Source: an uncultured Bacteroidota bacterium
GTDB taxonomy: Bacteria > Bacteroidota > Bacteroidia > Chitinophagales > Chitinophagaceae
Assembly: GCA_903913355.1 (NCBI GenBank)
Contig: CAIWKU010000333.1
Span: 1 to 15,894, forward strand
Length of the DNA: 15,894 bases
Reading direction: 5' to 3'
Shown: piece after piece, positions 7,574 to 13,052 of the stretch
Layout of the letters: every line of letters begins with the position of its first letter
Position numbering within the stretch: the stretch's first letter is position 1
The notes under the pieces: model-generated
Seen by the model: only the letters and a program-made list of their open reading frames with translations
What the model was told of the DNA's origin: nothing
Database searches by the model: none
Program-made: the position numbers and the translations under genes

Positions 7574-8848
7574 TCAGATACTTCCTTTTAGAATTTTGCT
7601 GCCTACTGAACAGCTAAGACAACGCTTGTGCAGGCAATAATGATTTGTTAATTCTAACAGTGCCTGCGAATCGATTGCTTTTTTATTTGGGATACCGGAT
7701 CTTCTCCATTCTGTTAAGATCCGGTTTTCCTCTGCAGGTACATCTGCCAGCCATGCCAGCGCTGTTTCACGATACCCTTCATTTTGATGATATAGTCCAT
7801 ACGAAAACAACAAAGGAATCACTGTATTGATCAATATGTTTTCACGCATGCTTTTGCCTATTTGTTTTGGCAAATAATGGCTGGATTCATCAAATCGATA
7901 ATGCGTATCCCAATATTTACCTGCAGTGATATCCAATAGATTTTCTGCTTCCTGTATCATGCTGTATTCTTTTATGGTGGAGAAAATATTTTCATTCTCA
8001 CCCATCAAAACGGCTAACTGTGCCAAACGAATCGTTGGAAATCCTGCTGGTCGCATCCGTAAAAAAGCAGGTTGCGTGTTTACTGGCAATAGCCGATATT
8101 TCCTTTGAAGAAACCGATATTCCTTTTGTAATAAACGGGCATATTCATCCGCAAATTTTTCTTTTAAAAGATTGGCCTGTCCCATTAACAAAGCTTCTAC
8201 CTGGTGTGCCTGTTTTCTATGCCGCAGCAGTAAGTTTATCGGAATACTTTGTGCAACCAGTTTAAACAGTAAGCCATTGACTTTACCTCCAAAATTGGCG
8301 GCCATCATCCACCAGCATAGTTCTTCCCAATTGTCGCCGGATTGCCTGTATAAAGCTAGTACCTGTGCTGATTTTCTTTCAAGCCTTTCTGCTGCCAGTC
8401 TTTCTTTCCAGGCAATCCATCCCAGATCATGTAAAGCAGGAAGAAAAGAATGACAGGGAATATTCCGGTTATTTCCCATCACCTGGCTATACCGGTTCAG
8501 TAAATATTTTGATACCCGGTTTTGTAATTCGAGGGAAGCAAAAAGATGCCCGTTGCCATCATATACCGGTGTATCTTCTTCCCATACTACATGCAAAATA
8601 ATATTAGCATAATTTTTATCTGATGTATGGTGGTGCTTATACCAATCAGATGCCAGTGTATGTATTTCTATATTACCGGCCCAGGTAGTATTTCCGATAC
8701 GGATCAGTGCTTCTAAAAAATCAGGACCCTGGTGATGGTTTCTTTTGCCCGGATGCAAAATAGTCAATGGTTCATTTTGGGAAGTACATAAACCGTTCTG
8801 CTGAAAATATTGAAACTCCCAGATGAATTGAAGTAGTTTTTCGTTCAT
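7574..8848 (-). CDS. DUF2851 family protein, possible nuclease-like fold
   Basis: Protein of 424 residues from a conserved Bacteroidota family of unknown function. Recognisable family segments are GPDFLEALIRIGNTTWAGNIEIH at 41-63, SDWYKHHHTSDKNYANIILHVVW to about 89, the mid-protein RPAGFPTIRLAQLA, NTVIPLLFSYG, and the C-terminal cysteine cluster HYCLHKRCLSC. The P42-D43 pair followed 17 residues later by E61-x-H63 resembles a PD-(D/E)XK nuclease core with His replacing Lys. This is my inference, not an established activity. The C-terminal CxxxxCxxC could bind metal. No signal peptide or membrane segment, so cytoplasmic. It is the last gene of the maf side of the minus-strand series, 68 bases after maf. 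A hairpin ends one base before its ATG and may control translation. The family call is good; the function is open. Confidence 0.85.
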   Translation of the reverse strand: MNEKLLQFIWEFQYFQQNGLCTSQNEPLTILHPGKRNHHQGPDFLEALIRIGNTTWAGNIEIHTLASDWYKHHHTSDKNYANIILHVVWEEDTPVYDGNGHLFASLELQNRVSKYLLNRYSQVMGNNRNIPCHSFLPALHDLGWIAWKERLAAERLERKSAQVLALYRQSGDNWEELCWWMMAANFGGKVNGLLFKLVAQSIPINLLLRHRKQAHQVEALLMGQANLLKEKFADEYARLLQKEYRFLQRKYRLLPVNTQPAFLRMRPAGFPTIRLAQLAVLMGENENIFSTIKEYSMIQEAENLLDITAGKYWDTHYRFDESSHYLPKQIGKSMRENILINTVIPLLFSYGLYHQNEGYRETALAWLADVPAEENRILTEWRRSGIPNKKAIDSQALLELTNHYCLHKRCLSCSVGSKILKGSI

Positions 8849-8849
8849 A

Positions 8850-8872
8850 CAATCCGCTTTAGATGCGGATTG
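8850..8872 (-). promoter_or_regulatory. 8-bp hairpin directly before the DUF2851 start codon
   Basis: CAATCCGC (8850-8857) and GCGGATTG (8865-8872) form a perfect stem around a 7-base loop. On the minus strand the hairpin ends one base before the DUF2851 ATG (8848) and is preceded, not followed, by a T-run, so it is a poor terminator for maf. It would sequester the ribosome-binding region, suggesting translational control. A protein-binding palindrome is the alternative. Confidence 0.45.
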
Positions 8873-8916
8873 AAAAAATACTGGAGAAATCCTTGCGGTA
8901 AATACCTGATTTTTGT

Positions 8917-9504
8917 TTAGTTATTTATTGTATGCAATGCCTGTATCACCCGGCTTACCGGCAAGCCCATTACATTATAAAAATCTCCTTTTACAGATTG
9001 GATACCTACCACGCCAATCCATTCCTGAATGGCATAGGCACCTGCTTTATCGTAAGGCTGGTATTTGTCTACATAAAAAATAATTTGCTCTTCTGTTAAT
9101 GGATAAAAGCTGACTTCTGTTCGATCAGAAAAAGCAATTTCGCCTTCAGCATGCAGGATTACCACTCCGGTTATTACCGAATGTTGTTTACCCGATAAAG
9201 AAACTAATATCCGGATCGCATCCTCACGGTCTTTGGGTTTACCGATAACGGTATCCCCTAATACCACAATGGTATCTGCGGCTAAAATGGTTTTGTTTGC
9301 ATACTGACCATGATACGCATCCTGCACAAAGACCTGAACGGCTTTTGCTTTTTCCCTTGCAATATATTCAGCCACCTCTGCTATCGGTAGCTCTTCCGGG
9401 AAATCTTCGGGGGTTGGTTTTACAATAATTTCAAAGGGTACCTCGGCCCATTCCAATAACATTTTTCTACGGGGTGATTGGGAAGCTAGAATAATATCCT
9501 GCAT
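8917..9504 (-). CDS. maf: Maf-family nucleoside triphosphate pyrophosphatase
   Basis: Cytoplasmic house-cleaning enzyme that hydrolyses non-canonical or excess nucleoside triphosphates to the monophosphate and pyrophosphate; members of this group usually act on dTTP/UTP. The 195 residues are normal length. Motifs: SQSPRR at 8-13, which contacts the triphosphate; the catalytic-base region LAADTIV with D77; GKPKD at 88-92; TGV near 112; and YDKAGAYAIQEWIG toward the C-terminus. The ending GLPVSRVIQAL is typical. Gap to the upstream prenyltransferase is 57 bases with no strong terminator, so co-transcription with it and kdsC is likely. In my recollection this trio of neighbours recurs in Bacteroidota. 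Substrate choice within the family is inferred. Confidence 0.93.
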   Translation of the reverse strand: MQDIILASQSPRRKMLLEWAEVPFEIIVKPTPEDFPEELPIAEVAEYIAREKAKAVQVFVQDAYHGQYANKTILAADTIVVLGDTVIGKPKDREDAIRILVSLSGKQHSVITGVVILHAEGEIAFSDRTEVSFYPLTEEQIIFYVDKYQPYDKAGAYAIQEWIGVVGIQSVKGDFYNVMGLPVSRVIQALHTINN

Positions 9505-9561
9505 ATGAGTTTTTATATTGGATAAAATAAGGTTATTGCCGAGTATTCTTTTTCCGAATTA

Positions 9562-10500
9562 TCATGAATACATTCTAAAAAAAATCATGGAAAGAATTCC
9601 TGTAAACATAACAAATTTTACAGCACTGCTTAAGAGATGAAAATCAGACTGCGATTGGGCCCTGAACAAAGAAACCAATATCCAAATCAGTGGCGCAATA
9701 ATCAATAACAGGCAATAGACAATGCTGTACCACCAACCAAAAGGGATTACATATAATTGCAAAATCACTACTGCCGCAATTAATACCACCAGCCAAACAC
9801 CCACAAATACTTTGCTGGCATTGATTCCCCATACAATGGGCATGGTTCGGCAACCATATTTTCTGTCACCATCCCTGTCTTCCATATCCTTGATCACTTC
9901 CCTTATCAAAGAAATAACAAAAGCAAATGATGCATAGACAATTGTATAGCGAAACAAACGGATCTCATTCTGATCAATCTCCAATAAATGATTCAGCCGC
10001 AAAGGATATTTTGAGAAATACAGAATCGCAATCACCCAGGCCGTTAACAGGGATATGATAATATTACCGATCAGTAATTTTTTCTTGAAATTGGTTGAAT
10101 AAAACCAAAGCAATACAATGCTAACCAGATTGGCTAATACCAGGTACCAGTATGCTGATAAGGGGAAGGCAAGCCCGGTAAAGAAAAATCCCAGCAGACT
10201 TAAAAACATATGCCAGAATATCACCCAACGCCTGTTAATGATCAGGTTCACCACCACTTTATCGGGTTTATTCACCTGGTCGATATTCAGGTCAAAATAA
10301 TCGTTAATGATATATCCGGCAGCGGCTATTAAAACAGAAGCAATCACTATAAAAAGAAATTGCCGATCCTCACCCTCATAAATAATCGTACCTGCATACA
10401 CTTTTCGGAAAATACAATATTCAAATAGTACCTGTGTAATGATAATAAACAGGAGATTGGGCCAACGAATCAAACGGAAAAATGCAGTAATTAATTTCAA
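9562..10500 (-). CDS. UbiA-family prenyltransferase (geranylgeranylglycerol-phosphate transferase-like), TTG start
   Basis: Integral membrane enzyme of 312 residues with eight or nine predicted helices. UbiA enzymes join a polyprenyl diphosphate to an acceptor. The first Asp motif is NDYFDLNID at 66-74 (N66, D67, D70, D74) and the second is KDMEDRDGD at 204-212 (D205, D208, D212); both bind Mg-diphosphate. The sequence around VNKPDK after motif one is closest, as far as I can judge, to the digeranylgeranylglyceryl-phosphate synthase-like branch common in Bacteroidota, rather than to heme O or menaquinone enzymes. The start is TTG: a stop codon lies four codons upstream in frame, the nearest ATG (10516) is out of frame, and the N-terminus MKLITAFFRLIRWPNLLF fits the family. 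It lies 49 bases after kdsC and 57 before maf, probably one transcript. Acceptor lipid in this organism is not known from the sequence. Confidence 0.85.
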   Translation of the reverse strand: MKLITAFFRLIRWPNLLFIIITQVLFEYCIFRKVYAGTIIYEGEDRQFLFIVIASVLIAAAGYIINDYFDLNIDQVNKPDKVVVNLIINRRWVIFWHMFLSLLGFFFTGLAFPLSAYWYLVLANLVSIVLLWFYSTNFKKKLLIGNIIISLLTAWVIAILYFSKYPLRLNHLLEIDQNEIRLFRYTIVYASFAFVISLIREVIKDMEDRDGDRKYGCRTMPIVWGINASKVFVGVWLVVLIAAVVILQLYVIPFGWWYSIVYCLLLIIAPLIWILVSLFRAQSQSDFHLLSSAVKFVMFTGILSMIFFRMYS

Positions 10501-10549
10501 AATATCTGTTTATCATGAGCGCAAAAATGTTTACGCAAATACACTAACG

Positions 10550-11065
10550 CTATCTGGCCCTTACCGTAGTATCTTCTCCCCAATTACCCCGCAATTTCAT
10601 AACTTTTTCAATCACATCCCTTGCAGCACCTTCGCCGCCTTTTATCGGCGATACATATATCGAAACCTCCTTAATATCTTGTACTGCATCGGCCGGACAA
10701 CAAGGCAATCCCGCCAATAACATCACCTGTCTGTCTGGCATATCATCCCCCATATACAGTACTTCCTCTTTTACTAAACCATGCTGCTCCATATATTCTT
10801 TCAATACCGCAGCTTTGTCTTCCACTTTCATCCAAATCTCCGAAATCCCCAATTTCACCAACCGCTCTTTCACCTCAGGCGCATTCCCCCCAGTTATAAT
10901 CAATACCCGATATCCTTTTTTAACTGCCAATTGCAAAGCATATCCATCCTTAATATTCATCCTTCTCGCCATCACCCCATCCGGCAGAACCAGCAGGGTA
11001 CTGTCCGTTAGAACGCCGTCCACGTCGAAAACCAAGGTGCTGATATGTTTGAATTGAGATAACAA
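10550..11065 (-). CDS. kdsC: KdsC-type HAD phosphatase (KDO 8-phosphate phosphatase), TTG start
   Basis: Small cap-less HAD hydrolase of 171 residues, expected to remove phosphate from 3-deoxy-D-manno-octulosonate 8-phosphate for lipopolysaccharide inner core. HAD motif I is DVDGVLTD at 14-21 (nucleophile D14, acid/base D16). Motif II is T58 in IITGG, motif III is K84, and motif IV is GDDMPD at 106-111 (D107, D108). The length and GVLTD pattern are those of KdsC rather than of larger HAD enzymes. The first codon must be TTG at 11063-11065: upstream the frame runs through the TTTGAAAA repeats to a TGA at 11186-11188 with no ATG, GTG or TTG. It precedes the prenyltransferase and maf on the same strand. 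A YrbI-like phosphatase for another sugar acid, such as a nonulosonate, is the main alternative. Confidence 0.9.
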   Translation of the reverse strand: MLSQFKHISTLVFDVDGVLTDSTLLVLPDGVMARRMNIKDGYALQLAVKKGYRVLIITGGNAPEVKERLVKLGISEIWMKVEDKAAVLKEYMEQHGLVKEEVLYMGDDMPDRQVMLLAGLPCCPADAVQDIKEVSIYVSPIKGGEGAARDVIEKVMKLRGNWGEDTTVRAR

Positions 11066-11093
11066 TATAAATTTTTGAATTAGGGATGAAATG

Positions 11094-11212
11094 GAAATTT
11101 GAAAATTTGAAAATTTGAAAATTTGAAAATTGTAATACTGCTTATGAATACTTTGTGGTTTTTCATACTTTGCATTTTCAAATTTTCAAATTACTTAATT
11201 TTCAAATTACTT
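11094..11212. repeat. AT-rich TTTGAAAA/TTTTCAAA repeat cluster with long inverted arms
   Basis: Positions 11094-11132 hold GAAAATTT units repeated in tandem with an 8-base period (11101, 11109, 11117, then 11125 ending in TTG, preceded by GAAATTT). Positions 11174-11212 hold the complementary sequence, including a perfect 16-base tandem duplication, AATTTTCAAATTACTT, at 11181-11196 and 11197-11212. The 19 bases at 11112-11130 are exactly complementary to 11174-11192, so the leader can fold into a hairpin with a 43-base loop. The second 16-mer includes the iscX stop codon. The cluster fills the spacer between iscX and kdsC. Not a CRISPR: units are too short and lack unique spacers. Confidence 0.8.
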
Positions 11213-11446
11213 CTGATTATCCCTCCACTCATACACCCACGCACTCTGTATCATTTCCAAATGCCCTTCTGTGCTTTGTTCTTTTGTTCCATCGAAATTA
11301 GGGATTTGCAGGATCCATTCCAGCAGGTCAGTAAATCGGATACGATAGATTTTTCCTTCGTTGAAATCATCTCCAAATCGCTCGTATAGTTTCATTGCAA
11401 TGTCTTCATGATCGCTCCAGTGTATCGGGGGTTCAAAATGGCTCAT
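11207..11446 (-). CDS. iscX: Fe-S cluster assembly protein IscX (YfhJ family)
   Basis: Small acidic protein of 79 residues. In E. coli, IscX binds iron and the cysteine desulfurase IscS and tunes Fe-S cluster assembly. The family pattern is visible: IHWSDHEDIAMKLYERF near the N-terminus, then RIRFTDLLEWILQIPNF, and SAWVYEW at the end. These correspond to the E. coli elements around WTD, RFTDMHQWI and VWLDE. It lies 38 bases downstream of a 2Fe-2S ferredoxin whose cysteines match E. coli Fdx, which strengthens the call because iscX and fdx are neighbours in the E. coli isc operon. No iscS, iscU or hscAB is in the window. The last codons and stop fall inside a 16-bp tandem duplication. The N-terminal MSHFEPP is slightly longer than in E. 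coli. Confidence 0.9.
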   Translation of the reverse strand: MSHFEPPIHWSDHEDIAMKLYERFGDDFNEGKIYRIRFTDLLEWILQIPNFDGTKEQSTEGHLEMIQSAWVYEWRDNQK

Positions 11447-11484
11447 AGTGGTGGGTTAACAGTTGGTCTGAATAGTTATTGTTT

Positions 11485-11820
11485 TTATTCTCCCAGAAAC
11501 TGGGTTTGATCGGGTAAGGTGATTTCTATTATTCCGCTACCTTCCTGCAACACACATTGACAGCCCAAACGTGAATTGATTCTTGGATTTACGGCGCGAT
11601 CTATAAAATCCTCTTCCCTGTCATTCAGCTCTTCCAGAAAATCTGCCCCTTTATCTATATATATATGACAGGTACTACAGGCACATACCGCACCGCAATT
11701 ATGGTGCAATTCAATTTGGTTATCCAGGCAAACCTCCAGCAGGCTTTGGTCGGCCGCAATATTATTGAGCGTGACCGGCTCCAGCCCTTTTTCCTCAAAA
11801 TTTATCCGGATCGTATACAT
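11485..11820 (-). CDS. fdx: 2Fe-2S ferredoxin, adrenodoxin/Isc type
   Basis: Cytoplasmic electron carrier of 111 residues with one 2Fe-2S cluster. Ligands are C42, C48 and C51 in HHNCGAVCACSTC and C87 in RLGCQC, the same Cx5Cx2C...C spacing and even numbering as E. coli Fdx. The extra non-ligand C46 is also shared, and C89 is an additional cysteine. This points to the vertebrate/Isc-type ferredoxin that donates electrons in Fe-S cluster assembly, rather than the plant type. Its neighbour iscX, 38 bases downstream, supports that role. The ATG lies 20 bases after an exact -7 promoter box, so this gene probably heads the transcript. The acidic stretch EELNDREEDFIDR at 63-75 is the usual partner-binding helix. 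Confidence 0.92.
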   Translation of the reverse strand: MYTIRINFEEKGLEPVTLNNIAADQSLLEVCLDNQIELHHNCGAVCACSTCHIYIDKGADFLEELNDREEDFIDRAVNPRINSRLGCQCVLQEGSGIIEITLPDQTQFLGE

Positions 11821-11839
11821 ATCAGCTTTATTTGATGCG

Positions 11840-11847
11840 CAAAAGTA
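11840..11847 (-). promoter_or_regulatory. Bacteroidota -7 promoter element for fdx-iscX
   Basis: On the minus strand this reads TACTTTTG, an exact match to TAnnTTTG, 19 bases before the ferredoxin ATG. The -33 position holds only a GTTA-like sequence. Expected leader of about a dozen bases. The transcript could run through iscX into kdsC-ubiA-maf if the repeat cluster does not stop it. Confidence 0.55.
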
Positions 11848-12025
11848 TCTTAGAATGGCTATTTAACCATCCGGTATCCGGAAAAGTTTGGAACAGACAG
11901 GCTTAATGACGCAAAAATTCCTGAAATCGGTACACCCTGCAAATGGGTCTCATTCGTATTAGGCTTTTCTGAAATAATTTATTATGATGAACCGGTTGGT
12001 TAAAATCCTATCCGAATAAGCTCCC

Positions 12026-12033
12026 TATCTTTG
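12026..12033 (+). promoter_or_regulatory. Bacteroidota -7 promoter element almost touching the hydrolase start
   Basis: TATCTTTG matches TAnnTTTG exactly, and only five bases separate it from the first ATG (12039), with a second in-frame ATG at 12045. The possible -33 elements upstream (TTG at 11996, GTTA at 11999) are at poor or marginal distance. If real, the mRNA would be leaderless or nearly so. A chance match is possible. The rest of the 11821-12038 spacer shows nothing else I can assign. Confidence 0.45.
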
Positions 12034-12038
12034 AAACC

Positions 12039-12911
12039 ATGAAGATGAAATTGGCGCAAAAGTTGCTGCTGGCTTATTATAAAACAAAATTGAAGACAAT
12101 CGGGCTGGTTTCGCCCCGAAAAGCGGCCGAAGCGGCTTACCAGATTTTCTGCACCCCGTATGGCACCCACAAAAAAAGAAAAGAACCCCCTGTTTTTCAC
12201 AAAGCAACCCGGATTTCCTTTGAACTGGACGGATCTACCATTCGCGGGTTTCACTGGCTGCCTGAATATCCCAATGGCGAAAAAATATTAATCGTTCATG
12301 GATTCAGAAGCTATAGTTACAAATTTGAAAAATATATTAACCCCCTGAAAAAAGAAGGCTTTGAAGTATTTGCCTTTGATGCTCCGGCCCATGGATTAAG
12401 TGAAGGGAAGAAAATCAATGCCGCCATTTACCAAAAAGCGATTCTTAAGATCGAGGCATTGTATGGACCGTTTTATGGTATTATGGGACATTCCCTGGGT
12501 GGTTTGGCCGCAGCACTGGCTTTTGAACAAATGCCTGATCACCAAAAAAGAAAACTGGTATTGATTGCTCCTGCCACAGAAACCTGGCGTGCGATTGATA
12601 ATTTCTTTACCCTGATACCGGTTGAGGAAAAGGTAAAAACGGCATTTATCGAGCTGATTGGTGAAATTGCTGACCAGCCCATCAGTTATTATTCGGTTAG
12701 CCGGGTAGTGAAAAATATCCAGGCCCCTGTTTTATGGGTACATGATAAAAATGATCCGGTTTGTACTTTTGATGACGTAAAACCCTTGCTATCATTGGAT
12801 CTTCCGCATGTACAATTTTTGATTACCGAACAGTTGGGACATAGTAAAGTGTATAAAGACAATGCCGTATGCCGGCAAATCATCCGATTTTTTAACGGTA
12901 ACCCAGCCTGA
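12039..12911 (+). CDS. Alpha/beta hydrolase
   Basis: Cytoplasmic serine hydrolase of 290 residues, or 288 if ATG 12045 is used. The nucleophile elbow is GHSLGG with S152. The acid is probably D239 in HDKNDPVCTF and the base H268 in QLGHSKVYKD; HGF at 87-89 forms the oxyanion side. About 55 residues precede the core beta sheet and include a basic, amphipathic segment (KLAQKLLLAYYKTKLKTIGL) that could touch membrane or a partner. No signal peptide is evident. Substrate cannot be told; the short cap region between S152 and D239 is that of a general esterase/lysophospholipase-like enzyme. It is divergent from the ferredoxin gene and on the same strand as topA, separated by about 140 bases holding a hairpin. 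Fold and triad are clear, function generic. Confidence 0.85.
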   Translation: MKMKLAQKLLLAYYKTKLKTIGLVSPRKAAEAAYQIFCTPYGTHKKRKEPPVFHKATRISFELDGSTIRGFHWLPEYPNGEKILIVHGFRSYSYKFEKYINPLKKEGFEVFAFDAPAHGLSEGKKINAAIYQKAILKIEALYGPFYGIMGHSLGGLAAALAFEQMPDHQKRKLVLIAPATETWRAIDNFFTLIPVEEKVKTAFIELIGEIADQPISYYSVSRVVKNIQAPVLWVHDKNDPVCTFDDVKPLLSLDLPHVQFLITEQLGHSKVYKDNAVCRQIIRFFNGNPA

Positions 12912-12916
12912 TATTT

Positions 12917-12946
12917 TTTGTGTTTTGCTGGTTTGGACTAATATTG
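12917..12946 (+). promoter_or_regulatory. Candidate topA promoter
   Basis: TTTG at 12917-12920 and TAATATTG at 12939-12946 (7 of 8 to TAnnTTTG) are separated by 18 bases, a suitable spacing for the Bacteroidota sigma factor. This would give a leader of about 100 bases that contains the GC-rich hairpin at 12968-12983. Confidence 0.35.
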
Positions 12947-12967
12947 CAGGGAAACAAGCGTACGATG

Positions 12968-12983
12968 CTCCCCCTCAGGGGAG
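12968..12983 (+). terminator. GC-rich hairpin in the hydrolase-topA spacer
   Basis: CTCCCC (12968-12973) pairs with GGGGAG (12978-12983) around the loop CTCA and is followed by TGTTTTG. It could terminate the hydrolase transcript. Since the candidate topA promoter is upstream of it, it could also act as an attenuator or leader structure for topA. The T-run is short. Confidence 0.45.
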
Positions 12984-13052
12984 TGTTTTGTAAGGTGTTG
13001 GATATTGGGAAAATTCAATAAAAAACTCCGTCACAGGCGGATAAAAGCGGAT

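Noticed and set aside
8020..8601. Plus-strand open frames opposite the DUF2851 gene
   Set aside because: They are antisense shadows: overlapping each other, without family motifs, and the minus-strand frame carries all recognised DUF2851 segments.
10501..10516. Frameshift joining ATG 10516 to the prenyltransferase
   Set aside because: The family N-terminus is complete from TTG 10500, so no frameshift is needed; kept only as a possible indel to check in reads.
11094..11212. CRISPR-like array
   Set aside because: Units are 8 bases in direct tandem without unique spacers, and no cas gene is present.
13005..13052. TTG start giving topA 16 more residues
   Set aside because: The conserved TopA N-terminus begins at MAKNLLIVESPAKAK, position 13053; the extension is basic and non-conserved in appearance.
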